Assembly: GCA_009921265.1 (NCBI GenBank)
Contig: RFYV01000027.1
Location: forward strand, 1 to 39,345
From: Betaproteobacteria bacterium
GTDB taxonomy: Bacteria > Pseudomonadota > Gammaproteobacteria > Burkholderiales > Burkholderiaceae_C
Reading direction: 5' to 3'
DNA: 39,345 bases
Position 1 is the stretch's first letter; every line of letters begins with the position of its first letter. A program made the translations under genes and the position numbers. Shown here piece by piece: positions 1 to 9,318 of the stretch. The notes under the pieces were generated by a model. It saw only the letters and a program-made list of their open reading frames with translations. It made no database searches and was not told the DNA's origin.

Positions 1-401
1 ACTTGCATGCCAGAGCGCTCGCTGTATGCACGTTCGACATAAACAATTTCATCGCCTTGTCTGACGCTTAAATTGACGGGTTGTTGAATTTGTTTGTGTA
101 ACTCTCGCATAGGCCCTAAGGCCGCATCGCGCACATTGAGTCGGGCTTTGACCATATTGCCCAGTTCGAGCAATCGCAAGCCTAGACGATAACTGCCAGC
201 CTCGGGGCGCTCTACAAATCGGCCGATGGTGAGGTCATTCAAAATGCGGTGGGTGGTGGAGGGGTGAAGCCCTGTTTTTTCGCTGATTTCTTTGAGTGAA
301 ATGGCTTCTTCTTTGCTCGCCAAAACATCGATAAGGGTAAACATCCGTTCAAGGACCTGAATCGAGGGCGATTGGGGTACGTTTGAATTTTTATTTTTCA
401 T
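1..401 (-). CDS. IclR-family transcriptional regulator (partial, C-terminus beyond left edge)
   Basis: The reverse strand reads an open frame from an ATG at 401 to the window edge, giving about 133 residues. The N-terminal winged helix-turn-helix typical of IclR is visible: a helix with SLKEISEKTGLHPSTTHRI followed by a wing ending in SYRLGLRLLELG. After it begins the ligand-binding domain (RDAALGPMRELHKQIQQPV, then EIVYVERAY). An in-frame TAA lies directly upstream, so the start is well bounded. It is 25 bases downstream of bpt on the same strand and could be co-transcribed. The effector-binding C-terminal half is not in the window, so the ligand cannot be guessed. IclR proteins commonly control catabolic genes. 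Confidence 0.9.
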   Translation of the reverse strand, partial: MKNKNSNVPQSPSIQVLERMFTLIDVLASKEEAISLKEISEKTGLHPSTTHRILNDLTIGRFVERPEAGSYRLGLRLLELGNMVKARLNVRDAALGPMRELHKQIQQPVNLSVRQGDEIVYVERAYSERSGMQ

Positions 402-426
402 TTCTGAATTTTACATCATGAAATTA

Positions 427-1158
427 TCAGGCTTGCCAAATTCCGTCGATTAACTTTTCATGGGGTAAAAAAAGAGATTTGTAATCCATTTTTTGACTTT
501 TTTCGATCCAGTAACCCAAGTACAGATAGGTCAATCCCATCGAGCGCGCTTGTTGAATTTGCCACAAGATGCTGTAGGTGCCATAACTGGCCGATAACTC
601 GGGCTCATAAAACGTGTAGACCGCAGAGATGCCGTCGTTTAGTACGTCCAAGATTGAGACCATTTTGAGCGTACCTGCGACTGCATTGACGTCGGGTTCT
701 CTGTACTCAACCAATCGCGAATTGACACGGCTTTGCAAAAGAAATTGAGCGTATTGATCGACGCTGTCTTGATCCATGCCGCCACCTTCGTGACGCCCCG
801 ATTGGTAACGCAAATACAAATCGTAGTGTTCTTTAAAAAAACCCAATCCTGCAATGCGTGTTTGTAGATAAGCATGTTTTTTTTGAGCACGCAATTGACT
901 GCGATTGGATTTGAAATCTTGAACATTGACACGAAGAGGTACGCATGCTTTGCAACCGTCGCAATAAGGTCGATAGGTGAACATGCCACTGCGACGAAAT
1001 CCCTTGGCCACCAACTCGGAGTACGCGTCGTTTTGAATCAAATGACTAGGCGTGGCAACCTGAGAGCGCGCTTGAAGATTGGGTAGGTAACTGCAAGGAT
1101 AGGGCGCCGTTGCATAAAACTGCAAGGTTTGTAGAGGTAAATCCTGTAAATGCGTCAC
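427..1158 (-). CDS. bpt: Aspartate/glutamate leucyltransferase (Bpt, N-end rule)
   Basis: This 243-residue protein matches the bacterial Bpt/ATE family, which transfers leucine from Leu-tRNA to proteins with N-terminal Asp or Glu and so marks them for ClpS/ClpAP degradation in the cytosol. The N-terminal block [16 protein letters not shown] and the cysteine-rich segment [12 protein letters not shown] (about residues 67-78) are family hallmarks, as is the C-terminal [12 protein letters not shown]. Length is normal for the family. The start codon overlaps the aat stop in an ATGA arrangement, so the two are translationally coupled. The aat-bpt pairing is common in proteobacteria and supports the call. 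Confidence 0.93.
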   Translation of the reverse strand: MTHLQDLPLQTLQFYATAPYPCSYLPNLQARSQVATPSHLIQNDAYSELVAKGFRRSGMFTYRPYCDGCKACVPLRVNVQDFKSNRSQLRAQKKHAYLQTRIAGLGFFKEHYDLYLRYQSGRHEGGGMDQDSVDQYAQFLLQSRVNSRLVEYREPDVNAVAGTLKMVSILDVLNDGISAVYTFYEPELSASYGTYSILWQIQQARSMGLTYLYLGYWIEKSQKMDYKSLFLPHEKLIDGIWQA

Positions 1159-1925
1159 AGTTTTTGAGGTGAAGGGATAACTTGGTTCCAGTATAAGGGG
1201 TCAAATCGCCAATTGGGACTCGGTAACTCTCGGGTCTTTGCAATTTGGAACAAAAAATCAGCTCGAGTTATTTCTTGCCCACCTAAAGAAGCCAGATGTC
1301 GGGTGTTTTGTTGGCAGTCGATCATTTGGATGCCAGAGGTTTTACAAAAAGCAACCAACGCTGCTAAAGCAATTTTGGACGCGTCCGTTTGAAGAGAAAA
1401 CATGGATTCGCCAAACATGGCTTTGCCGATGCACACACCATACAAGCCGCCAATGAGTTGATTGTTTTCCCAAACCTCAACGCTATGTGCAAAGCCATCG
1501 CGATGAAATTGAACGTATGCGTCGATCATCTCTGGAAGAATCCATGTTCCGTTTTGTCCTGCACGATCAGCGTGCGCACAATGTTCAATCACATCCGAAA
1601 AACACGAATCAAAGCGAATTTCGCAAGAGTCAGATTGAATGAATTTTTTGAGTATTTTTTTTAAAGATCTTTTGATTTCAAATGCATCGGTGTAAAGAAC
1701 CATTCGTGGGTCGGGGCTCCACCACAAAATCGGCTGGTTGTCGCTGTACCATGGAAAGCACCCCTGTTGATAGGCGTGCTTCAAAATCGGTGTATCGAGT
1801 CGCCCGCCTGCGGCCAGCAAGCCAGGCGCTGGGGATTGGGCCCCCCAAGCTTGTTCTGGAGGTGGTAGGGGTGTTTTATCGTCCACCCAAGGCAGAGCAG
1901 GAGACGAGGGCTTATTTAATGGCAT
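1155..1925 (-). CDS. aat: Leucyl/phenylalanyl-tRNA--protein transferase
   Basis: The 256-residue product carries the Aat signature: [19 protein letters not shown] followed by [19 protein letters not shown] (about residues 38-75), and the later block [18 protein letters not shown]. Aat adds Leu or Phe to N-terminal Lys or Arg of proteins, creating a primary N-degron for ClpS/ClpAP. The N-terminus has an extra proline-rich stretch of about 20 residues before the conserved domain, which is not unusual. It is the first gene of the minus-strand aat-bpt unit, and its start lies only a few tens of bases from the divergent acyltransferase, leaving very little room for separate promoters. Confidence 0.95.
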   Translation of the reverse strand: MPLNKPSSPALPWVDDKTPLPPPEQAWGAQSPAPGLLAAGGRLDTPILKHAYQQGCFPWYSDNQPILWWSPDPRMVLYTDAFEIKRSLKKILKKFIQSDSCEIRFDSCFSDVIEHCAHADRAGQNGTWILPEMIDAYVQFHRDGFAHSVEVWENNQLIGGLYGVCIGKAMFGESMFSLQTDASKIALAALVAFCKTSGIQMIDCQQNTRHLASLGGQEITRADFLFQIAKTRELPSPNWRFDPLYWNQVIPSPQKL

Positions 1926-1961
1926 GATGCTCGATTGTGCCTTTTATCGACCGAAGGGGTT

Positions 1962-2984
1962 TTGTTGCAAGATCGCATTGTTATCATCGATATTTTAAAA
2001 ATTTTAGCCGCACAGCTGATTTTTTGGCACCACTGGAGTGCTTATACGCCTATGGCCGATGTGGTTGCGTTGACATGGCCCAGTGGGGTTAATTTTTTTT
2101 ATCACAGCGCGCGCATGGCCGTTCAGGTTTTTTTGGTTTGTGCGGGTTTTTTATCCGCCAAGACTTTTGTTAATCAAAATGTAGATCAGTTTTTAAGCCC
2201 AATCATGGAGCGTTATTTACGATTGGTGCCTTTGTATTTATTGGCGATTTGTGTGACAGCTATCTTGTCTTTTATGTTGGCGCAAGGAATGACACCGAGA
2301 ATCTTGCCGACACAGGAAGGATTGTTTCAGTGGATGGCGCATATTCTTTTATTGCAAGATATTTTGCATATGCCTGCAATGTCGGCTGGTATTTGGTATG
2401 TGGCGATTGATTTGCAGTTGTTTGCTTGTTTGTGTTTGCTATTGTGGGTGCTTAAAAATTCGAATCAACAGATGCACGTTGTCAAAGCCAGTGTGGGTAT
2501 TGCAATATTAACGTTGGCATCCGCTTGGTTTTTTAATCTTCAACCCGAATGGGATGGTTGGGCTGTTTATTTTTTTGCCGCTTATGGATTGGGCGTTTTG
2601 ACCGCTTGGGCTAGTATTTACAAGCAATCGTTGATGGTTTGGATCATGTGTATTTTGTTGCTAGCCTTGTCGTGTTGGGTCTATCCAAGAGATCGTTTGT
2701 TGCTTTCGCTGGCGACGAGTTTGATATTGATCATGGCTAATAATTGGCGAATTCAATCCTATTCTATTCATCGGTGGATTGATGGTTTGTCAAATTCAAC
2801 TTATGCATTGTTTTTATTTCATTTTCCATTTTTAATGTTGATGACTGCATTGTGGGGTGTATTGGGTATTGACAGTTTTAATTGGGCTTTGATTTACTCG
2901 ATCACAGGTTGTTTGGCGATGGGTTTATTGAGTTTGGGATTGAATGCTTGGGTAGAAACCCCTATAAGGCGGTGGACCCGCTGA
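1962..2984 (+). CDS. Acyltransferase 3 family membrane protein
   Basis: This is a very hydrophobic protein of about 340 residues with roughly ten predicted membrane helices. The N-terminal motif IDILKILAAQLIFWHHW is the acyltransferase-3 pattern, in which the His of the first helix region takes part in acyl transfer. Members acylate sugars, lipids, peptidoglycan or small molecules at the inner membrane. No ATG suits the N-terminus. TTG codons at 1962/1965 follow a GAAGGGG ribosome-binding site (1953-1959), which I prefer to an upstream TTG at 1935. The gene is divergent from aat and 46 bases upstream of the transglutaminase-like gene, probably in one transcript. The acyl acceptor is unknown. 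Confidence 0.8.
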   Translation: MLQDRIVIIDILKILAAQLIFWHHWSAYTPMADVVALTWPSGVNFFYHSARMAVQVFLVCAGFLSAKTFVNQNVDQFLSPIMERYLRLVPLYLLAICVTAILSFMLAQGMTPRILPTQEGLFQWMAHILLLQDILHMPAMSAGIWYVAIDLQLFACLCLLLWVLKNSNQQMHVVKASVGIAILTLASAWFFNLQPEWDGWAVYFFAAYGLGVLTAWASIYKQSLMVWIMCILLLALSCWVYPRDRLLLSLATSLILIMANNWRIQSYSIHRWIDGLSNSTYALFLFHFPFLMLMTALWGVLGIDSFNWALIYSITGCLAMGLLSLGLNAWVETPIRRWTR

Positions 2985-3030
2985 TGTTAATTCGATCTAT
3001 ATTCAGTTCCGTAAGGATGGAATAATTCAC

Positions 3031-4146
3031 ATGCCGATCGGTTTTTTAATTCAGCATGCAAGTATTGAGCACCAACCGCACGATCATCAACAAATGATGG
3101 AGCAATTCGAGCTTGCGGGGTTAGTCACGATGGTTGAGTTCGATATCGCTGAATCAACACTTACAACGCAGTATCGATTAAAGAAAATAGACTTTGATCG
3201 ATTGACGCCTGATTTCGACACTATTTATATGTTCGAAAAATTAGATCAACCCTTATTAAATTCTCAAAAAATATTGCAAAGAGAAATTATTATTGCTTTG
3301 TTGGCAAGTCCGATGGAGTTGATTTTTCCAAGCTTGGATGAATGGATGAGTGCGGTACGGATGCGACATTTTTTAGTCGAGGCGGCACGCCAAACTTCGA
3401 TGAATTTTAGAACCGAATCAGCTGACAGGCCCACTGATTATTGGGATTACAGCGAAGAGACAGGTTTTATATTAAAGAAAAATAAATCATTGATTGATGC
3501 GCTTCAGATGGCGACCCAACCCTCTTTGTCGGGGTATGTGTACGCATTTTCTTGTTATCGCGCCACTGAATACATTATTTTATTGGCGATTGCGCAAGAG
3601 TTGAAATTGACGCATCCGAAAAAATATCAAGCACTCGAAGATCGATGGCAAAAAAAAGCAATTTCATCGCGTTTATTTCATGATGTTTTTTTGCAAGAAC
3701 TCGGTTCATTAGAAAAACCATTGCCCATCACATGGTATGTGCCGGGCGATCGCGTTTGGTTTAGAAACCCTGATGACGTATCGTCAGACGTGACGGGCTA
3801 TGAGGGTTCGTGGATTATTTATTTGGGTGGCGGGATGTTTGCTAATTTTTGGCAAAGTCACAGGCCTTACACGCTTGAGCACAAGTGCACTGAAGTTTTT
3901 CATTGGCGTGATGGCTTGCAAAAAAACATTTCTGGTCAACTCGAAATCAATGAAGAGATTGTGGAGAGTCGGGTCGATCAGACTTTTGCAGATTCGACGC
4001 AAAGAAAAAATATTTTCAGTCGTATGTTTCGCTTGCGCGATGCGCAAGGTGTTTATGAGTCGGGTGGATGCATGGACGCCACCCGCGAATGGATCAAATG
4101 GGTCAGGCCTCAGACATGCAATCTCGATTGGCCTGTTGATACTTAA
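3031..4146 (+). CDS. Tgl-like protein (protein-glutamine gamma-glutamyltransferase fold, atypical active site)
   Basis: The 371-residue protein has no signal peptide or membrane helix. From memory of Bacillus subtilis Tgl, four blocks line up in order: VRMRHFLVEAARQT (109-122), YWDYSEETGFILKK (137-150), YAFSCYRATE (171-180, matching YAFECATA with nucleophile Cys116) and PGDRVWFRNPD followed by GYEGSWIIYLGGGMF (238-270, matching GDCLYFKNPE...WRGENVILLG). Cys175 is the candidate nucleophile. The positions matching Glu187 and His200 of Tgl appear to be Ser260 and Phe273, although Glu258 and His277 are nearby. A C-terminal extension of about 95 residues is not in Bacillus Tgl. The alignment is by eye. 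The protein could be an active variant or a non-crosslinking relative. Confidence 0.55.
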   Translation: MPIGFLIQHASIEHQPHDHQQMMEQFELAGLVTMVEFDIAESTLTTQYRLKKIDFDRLTPDFDTIYMFEKLDQPLLNSQKILQREIIIALLASPMELIFPSLDEWMSAVRMRHFLVEAARQTSMNFRTESADRPTDYWDYSEETGFILKKNKSLIDALQMATQPSLSGYVYAFSCYRATEYIILLAIAQELKLTHPKKYQALEDRWQKKAISSRLFHDVFLQELGSLEKPLPITWYVPGDRVWFRNPDDVSSDVTGYEGSWIIYLGGGMFANFWQSHRPYTLEHKCTEVFHWRDGLQKNISGQLEINEEIVESRVDQTFADSTQRKNIFSRMFRLRDAQGVYESGGCMDATREWIKWVRPQTCNLDWPVDT

Positions 4147-4154
4147 TTAAAAAA

Positions 4155-5150
4155 TCAATCGACCTTGATGTTGGCAGACTTAATCACTTGTAACCATTTG
4201 TCGATTTCTGATTTTTGAAATTGACTGATTTGCTCAGGCGATAGGTAAGACGGTTGCATACCCAAGGCCTTGAGTCGCTCTTGTATCTCAGTGGTTTGCA
4301 TGATTTTTAAAATTTCTGCATGTAATTTGTCAACGATATTTTTGGGTGTACCTGCAGGTGCAAACAATGCTTGCCATGACACCACTTCAAAGCCTTGTAG
4401 TCCAGGCAATCCCGACTCTGCAACTGTGGGAGTATCGGGCAAGATGTCGGTGAGTCTCTTGGCCGATGAAACAGCCAAGGCACGAAGTTTTCCGCTCTGA
4501 ATATGTTGACCCGCAACAACCGTGGTGTCAAACATGAAATCAACTTGCCCACTCATTGCGTCTTGAATCGCTGGCGCACTTCCTTTATAAGGCACATGCG
4601 TAAATTTGACGCCGCTTTTGAATGCCAACAGTTCTTGCGCGAGATGCTGCGATGTTCCATTGCCTGCTGATGCGCCAGAAATTTTGTCGGGATTGGCTTT
4701 TGCAGCGGTGATGAGGTCTTTTAAATTTTTGTAGGGACTGTTGGCCGACACAACCAGAACAACAGGATTGGTACCGTATAAAAAAACTGGAGTGAATGAT
4801 TTGATGGGGTCGTAGCCAATTTTTGGATAAAGACTCACGTTGATCGCATGTGAGCTAATCGTGCCACCCAATAAGTTGTAGCCATCAGCGGGTGCGCGAG
4901 CAGAGATTTCTGATCCCACGCTGCCACCAGCGCCACCTTTGTTTTCAATCACAATCTGCGTGTTGAGTGCAGTGCCCAATTTTTGTGAAACGATTCGCGC
5001 CAAGATATCTGTCGTGCCGCCTGGTGGAAATGCAACCAAGTAATTGATGGGCTTGGATGGCCATGATTGCGCCCAAGCATTGAGGGGTTGAAGTGCAGAA
5101 AATAGGCTCAACGCAATGGCTGATTGGACGATCTGGCGACGACGTGTCAT
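4155..5150 (-). CDS. Bug/TctC-family periplasmic solute-binding receptor
   Basis: A 331-residue Bug receptor of the tripartite tricarboxylate transporter family, which binds organic acids or similar small molecules in the periplasm. The mature N-terminus WPSKPINYLVAFPPGGTTDI holds the conserved PGG-T-D ligand loop. Further hallmarks are ENKGGAGGSVGSE, DGYNLLGGT and HVPYKGSAPAIQDAMSG. The start at 5150 is chosen because GGAG lies 6 bases upstream and gives MTRRRQIVQSAIALSL, a signal peptide with a Tat-like Arg pair ending at about AWAQ. An upstream ATG at 5207 would add 19 residues without purpose. It stands alone, with no TctA/TctB neighbours, and diverges from the methyltransferase operon. 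It lacks the RWPT signature of the right-hand receptors. Confidence 0.92.
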   Translation of the reverse strand: MTRRRQIVQSAIALSLFSALQPLNAWAQSWPSKPINYLVAFPPGGTTDILARIVSQKLGTALNTQIVIENKGGAGGSVGSEISARAPADGYNLLGGTISSHAINVSLYPKIGYDPIKSFTPVFLYGTNPVVLVVSANSPYKNLKDLITAAKANPDKISGASAGNGTSQHLAQELLAFKSGVKFTHVPYKGSAPAIQDAMSGQVDFMFDTTVVAGQHIQSGKLRALAVSSAKRLTDILPDTPTVAESGLPGLQGFEVVSWQALFAPAGTPKNIVDKLHAEILKIMQTTEIQERLKALGMQPSYLSPEQISQFQKSEIDKWLQVIKSANIKVD

Positions 5151-5337
5151 AAAAGCTCCGATTGAAAATTTGTGCATGGCAAAGCGTATCACCGTAGCAA
5201 CGATCAATCGATAGGTGGAAGCAGAATTAAAGTAGTTATTTATAGTTCATTTTATAATGATTCCTGTTTGCTCAATTAATTAGATAAGTAGTCGTTTACT
5301 TTGTTATGCTTCGATGCAATAAAAAAATGGAGCTGTG

Positions 5338-6048
5338 ATGGGTGATTACACAAACATGTCGGGTTATTACGACTTGATCATGACCTCTGGCTATTACGAT
5401 TACAAAAAAATTGTGGATGGGTTGTTGGTGCACGGCCCCGTACGGGATGTGCTTGAAATTGGTTGTGGTACGGGTTTGATATTGGAAGAGTTGGCAAAAC
5501 GTCAACACAATATTTCAATCACGGGCATTGATTTGACGCAGGCCATGCTTGATATTGCGCATCAAAGACTTCAAACTTTTAAAAGCGTTCAATTACAACA
5601 ACAAAATTTAACGCAATTGAGTTTGAATCAAAAATTTGATTTTTCATTTTCTTATGGTGGCGTTTGGTATTTTGTAATTGATGGTGACAAGGAACCTTTT
5701 TTGGTTAGCCATATTTCTGATCATGAGGCCAATGTGGCTGGGTTTGCAAAACTAGCGAACCACATGAGTGATGACTCGAAATTATTATTGGGCATACAAG
5801 GCCCACACTTTGATTATGCAAAACCGATTTCAAATGGTATGGTGTATTCGCAAAAAATCGAACCCAATGGCCATGGATTTATCAAGCATTATTATTTGGA
5901 CGATGGCGATAAGCGCTTGATGTCGCAAACCATTGATTACAGAACCTACAGTTTTAAAGAAGCGTGTGATATGTTGGGTGTGCATGGATTTGAATATCAA
6001 TACAAGCCCGCGCCCGATCGACAATTTTTAGTATTTCAAAAAAAATGA
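5338..6048 (+). CDS. Class I SAM-dependent methyltransferase
   Basis: A 236-residue Rossmann methyltransferase. Motif I is VLEIGCGTG (residues 38-46), with the acidic loop GIDLTQAML at 63-71 binding the SAM ribose. The N-terminal YYDLIMTSGYYDYKK is typical of small-molecule methyltransferases of this type. GGAG at 5329-5332 supports the ATG at 5338 over the in-frame GTG three bases earlier. It is the first gene of a four-gene operon and overlaps the next gene by four bases. The substrate cannot be inferred, but the operon partners act on hydroxy acids, amino-keto compounds and sugar acids. About 187 bases of AT-rich divergent promoter region lie upstream. Confidence 0.85.
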   Translation: MGDYTNMSGYYDLIMTSGYYDYKKIVDGLLVHGPVRDVLEIGCGTGLILEELAKRQHNISITGIDLTQAMLDIAHQRLQTFKSVQLQQQNLTQLSLNQKFDFSFSYGGVWYFVIDGDKEPFLVSHISDHEANVAGFAKLANHMSDDSKLLLGIQGPHFDYAKPISNGMVYSQKIEPNGHGFIKHYYLDDGDKRLMSQTIDYRTYSFKEACDMLGVHGFEYQYKPAPDRQFLVFQKK

Positions 6049-6998
6049 TGAAGCAAAAAATTTTATTTGTGGGATTGGGAAATATGGGTAACCCCATGGC
6101 TGCCAATCTCATCAAGGCAGGATATCCCGTGCAGGTATTTGACCTTGTGCGAGACAAGGCTGACAATTTAATTGCCATGGGCGCTACGTGGGCGGGTGAT
6201 ATTCAACAGGGTTCGCGTCAAGCAGACCTTGTGATTGCTTCACTCCCAGGGCCTCCGCAAGTCAAAGATGTGATGCTGGGCGCAAAAGGCGTAATTGCCA
6301 ACATGAAAGCGGGCACTTGTGTGATTGATACATCCACCAGCGCGGTTGATCTGGTAAAGCAATTATTTAACGAAGGTTTATCCACACACGTTGATTTTTT
6401 AGAAGCGCCTGTGACCAACGCCGTTGACATGGCCGTTTTGGGTCGTTTGTCGATTTTTGTTGGCGGCTCAGAAAAATGTTTTCAACAACACAAACCCATT
6501 TTTAATGTGTTGGGCGAAAAGATTTTTTATGTCGGTGTTCCTGGCAATGGTGCGACTGTGAAGTTATTGACCAACTTGCTTTGGTTTGTAACGGCGGCTA
6601 CGATGGGTGAGGCTTTGATGTTGGGTGCCAAAGCGGGAGTTCCACTCGACATCGTTTCTGAAGCGATTCAATCAAGTGCAGGCAACAGTTGGGTGGCCAA
6701 GCACGATATTCCATCGATTTTTGCAGGACACTATGACCCGAGTTTTTCTTTGGCCTTGTGTTGCAAAGATTTGGGATTGATCAATGACATTGCGCGTCAA
6801 CAAGGATATGAACTGACAATGGGTGCATTGGCTCAATCTGTATTTGAAAAGGCCAGAGCGCAATACGGTGATTCTGCAGCGGAGTTGCATGTGGTACGTT
6901 TGGTTGAAGAAAAAGCAGGCTTGCTACTCAGGCCCCCACACGGTGTCGCTTGGGATGCTTCACAATCGAGCACTCACACTTCTTCAAGGATACAGTGA
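6045..6998 (+). CDS. NAD(P)-dependent beta-hydroxyacid dehydrogenase (HIBADH-like)
   Basis: This 317-residue protein belongs to the 3-hydroxyisobutyrate/beta-hydroxyacid dehydrogenase family. The dinucleotide motif is FVGLGNMGNPMAANL (residues 8-22). The substrate loop EAPVTNAVDMAVLG (120-133) replaces the common DAPVSGG. The catalytic lysine is Lys173 in GNGATVKLLTN. The family oxidises short beta-hydroxy acids or reduces tartronate semialdehyde. The ATG overlaps the methyltransferase stop, and the stop overlaps the aminotransferase start, so all three are coupled. The unusual substrate loop argues against ordinary 3-hydroxyisobutyrate as substrate. Confidence 0.85.
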   Translation: MMKQKILFVGLGNMGNPMAANLIKAGYPVQVFDLVRDKADNLIAMGATWAGDIQQGSRQADLVIASLPGPPQVKDVMLGAKGVIANMKAGTCVIDTSTSAVDLVKQLFNEGLSTHVDFLEAPVTNAVDMAVLGRLSIFVGGSEKCFQQHKPIFNVLGEKIFYVGVPGNGATVKLLTNLLWFVTAATMGEALMLGAKAGVPLDIVSEAIQSSAGNSWVAKHDIPSIFAGHYDPSFSLALCCKDLGLINDIARQQGYELTMGALAQSVFEKARAQYGDSAAELHVVRLVEEKAGLLLRPPHGVAWDASQSSTHTSSRIQ

Positions 6999-8314
6999 TG
7001 ACGGTAAGTAGACAATCCCAATTAATGAAAGAGGCGATTCAACATATGCCTCAAGGGGTTGCCGAAAATTATCGTTATTGGGGTGACGATCGAACGGTCT
7101 TTGTTGCACATAGCAAAGGCTGTGAAATCACCGATTGTGATGGTAAAAAATACATTGATTTTCGATTGGGCTATGGACCGATTATTTTGGGTTATCGCGA
7201 TGAGCGAGTAGATCGCCAAGTGATTGCACAAATTACCGAGCAAGGAACTCTATCTGGATTTTCAACTGAATTAGATGCCCAAGTGGTTCAGCAAGTCAAA
7301 GCGTTGTGTCCACAAATTCAAAAAATGCGTTTTGCCAATTCGGGTACTGAAGCAGTGATGGGTGCTGTTCGAACAGCCAGAGGATTTACAAAGCGTGACC
7401 GCATCGCCATTGTCGAAGGTAGCTTTCACGGTTTGTTTGATGAAATGATGTGGAAGTCGGATTTGGAAAATTGGAATCCCAAAGGATCGGCTGAGCCCCA
7501 AGTGATTCCTTTTGGCGCGGGCATTCCTGAACGTACACGTTCGTTGGTTGATTTCATTCGACTCAATGATTTTGATGGCTTAGAAAATTTATTTAAAAAT
7601 CGCCAAGACAGTTTGGCTTGCATTTTGTTAGAACCCATCATCGGTAATGCAGGAAGTATTTCTGCAACACCCCAATGGCTTCAACGGTTAAGAGATTTGT
7701 GTACGCAAAACGGAACGTTGCTATTACTTGATGAAGTGAAAACTGGATTTCGTGTGGCCAAGGGCGGCGCGCAATCACTTTATGGTATTTATGCCGACCT
7801 CACAACATTTGCAAAAGCTATGGGCAATGGTTATCCCGTTGCTGCGTTTGGTGGTCGTTCCGATGTGATGGATGTCGTGGGTTCACACAAAGGCGGCGTG
7901 GTTCATGGCGGTACTTATACGGCCAATTTGATTGCGGTGCGTGCAGCTCACGCAACGCTTCAAATTTTGTCGCAAACATCGGCGCTACAAACCGTTAATC
8001 GTTTGGGTCAACACGTCAAAGAAATATTGGGCCGCGTGTTTACAAAAGCAGGAATAGAGCATGCGTTTGCAGGACCACCTGCGATGTTGGGAATTCATTT
8101 CACACCTGACGTGCCTACCAACTATCGCGATTGGCGAGTAACTAACAGCAGCTTGTATCAAAAGTTTTCTTGGCAACTCATTGATCGCGGCGTGATGCTC
8201 GAGCCTGATTCACGCGAGCCTTGGTTTTTTTGTGAAGCACATCAATCCATGGATTTGTCTTGGTTGGAAGATGTGGCGACACAATCGATTGAAGCGGCCA
8301 AAGCCCTCGTTTAA
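6998..8314 (+). CDS. Class-III PLP aminotransferase (glutamate-1-semialdehyde aminomutase-like)
   Basis: A 438-residue fold-type I PLP enzyme. Visible features are FANSGTEAVMGAVRTAR (phosphate-binding), LLLLDEVKTGF with Asp245 contacting the pyridine nitrogen, and FAKAMGNGYP with the Schiff-base Lys273. The early block of residues 20-50 and the HGGTYTANL block are like glutamate-1-semialdehyde aminomutase and related omega-aminotransferases. The start at 6998 overlaps the upstream TGA and has AAGGA about 8 bases before it. A longer frame begins at 6950 but its extra residues look non-homologous. Its place between two dehydrogenases suggests a catabolic aminotransferase rather than heme biosynthesis. 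Confidence 0.88.
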   Translation: MTVSRQSQLMKEAIQHMPQGVAENYRYWGDDRTVFVAHSKGCEITDCDGKKYIDFRLGYGPIILGYRDERVDRQVIAQITEQGTLSGFSTELDAQVVQQVKALCPQIQKMRFANSGTEAVMGAVRTARGFTKRDRIAIVEGSFHGLFDEMMWKSDLENWNPKGSAEPQVIPFGAGIPERTRSLVDFIRLNDFDGLENLFKNRQDSLACILLEPIIGNAGSISATPQWLQRLRDLCTQNGTLLLLDEVKTGFRVAKGGAQSLYGIYADLTTFAKAMGNGYPVAAFGGRSDVMDVVGSHKGGVVHGGTYTANLIAVRAAHATLQILSQTSALQTVNRLGQHVKEILGRVFTKAGIEHAFAGPPAMLGIHFTPDVPTNYRDWRVTNSSLYQKFSWQLIDRGVMLEPDSREPWFFCEAHQSMDLSWLEDVATQSIEAAKALV

Positions 8315-8334
8315 TTTTTTAAAAGGATGTTGAT

Positions 8335-9318
8335 ATGCAATTAGCCATGATTGGATTGGGAAGAATGGGCGGCAATATTGTTCGTCGTTTGATGCGCGGT
8401 GGTCACGATTGTGTGGTCTTTGATACTCAACAAGAGAGTCGACAAGCATTGGCCAAGGATGGCGCCGTTGCAGCCTCTGACTTGGCCGATATGGTGGCTA
8501 AACTCAAAGCGCCTCGCGCCGTATGGGTGATGTTGCCTGCTGGTGAAATCACAGAAAAAACCATTCAACAATTGGAAGGTCTTTTGTCATCGGGAGACAT
8601 TGTGATTGATGGCGGCAATTCCAACTATCAAGACGATGTAAGACGTGCACAGCAGTTAAAGAAAAAAGGCATTCGATACATTGACGTGGGCACCAGTGGT
8701 GGTGTGTGGGGACTCGAGCGCGGTTATTGCATGATGATTGGAGGCGATGACACTGCTTTTCAACATCTGGAGCCTATTTTTAAAACCTTGGCGCCTGGTA
8801 TCGGGGATATCCCATTAACACCGGGTCGTGAAGACAGAAAATCAACGGCAGAAGATGGTTACCTGTATACGGGCCCTGCGGGTTCTGGGCATTTTGTGAA
8901 GATGGTTCACAACGGTATTGAATATGGTTTGATGCAAGCCTATGCAGAAGGCTTGGATATTTTAAAAGGCGTTGGACAATCTTTTATTCCGCAAGAAAGA
9001 AGATACGATTTGAATTTGGCCGATATCACAGAGCTGTGGCGCAGAGGTAGCGTGGTGTCGTCGTGGTTGTTGGATTTAACAGCGATCTCATTGGCAAAGG
9101 ATCCCAATTTGGATGCCTTCTCGGGTCATGTGGAAGATTCGGGAGAGGGTCGATGGACCATCAATGCAGCCATTGAAGAGGCCGTTCCTGCTAATGTATT
9201 GTTTGCTGCGTTGAATGCGCGTTTTCGCTCGCGCCAGGACGCAACATTTGCTGACAAAACTTTATCGGCGATGCGTTTTCAATTTGGTGGGCATCAAGAA
9301 AAACCCACGCAAAAATAA
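8335..9318 (+). CDS. gnd: Decarboxylating 6-phosphogluconate dehydrogenase, short (YqeC/GntZ-like) form
   Basis: The 327-residue protein is of the short, usually NAD-dependent class of 6-phosphogluconate dehydrogenase, about 300 residues against about 470 for the classical enzyme. Signatures are [15 protein letters not shown] (Rossmann), [28 protein letters not shown] and the diagnostic [19 protein letters not shown] with the catalytic lysine. It would oxidatively decarboxylate 6-phosphogluconate to ribulose 5-phosphate, or a related sugar acid. AAGGA precedes the ATG by 8 bases. It ends the operon and its TAA directly abuts the stop of the convergent crotonase gene. The link with an aminotransferase and a HIBADH-like enzyme is unusual and may mean a different substrate. 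Confidence 0.88.
   Translation: MQLAMIGLGRMGGNIVRRLMRGGHDCVVFDTQQESRQALAKDGAVAASDLADMVAKLKAPRAVWVMLPAGEITEKTIQQLEGLLSSGDIVIDGGNSNYQDDVRRAQQLKKKGIRYIDVGTSGGVWGLERGYCMMIGGDDTAFQHLEPIFKTLAPGIGDIPLTPGREDRKSTAEDGYLYTGPAGSGHFVKMVHNGIEYGLMQAYAEGLDILKGVGQSFIPQERRYDLNLADITELWRRGSVVSSWLLDLTAISLAKDPNLDAFSGHVEDSGEGRWTINAAIEEAVPANVLFAALNARFRSRQDATFADKTLSAMRFQFGGHQEKPTQK

Noticed and set aside
5151-5337. A sigma-70 promoter with TATAAT near 5250
   Set aside because: The region is AT-rich enough to give such hexamers by chance, and no convincing -35 element lies at the right distance, so I did not call a specific promoter.
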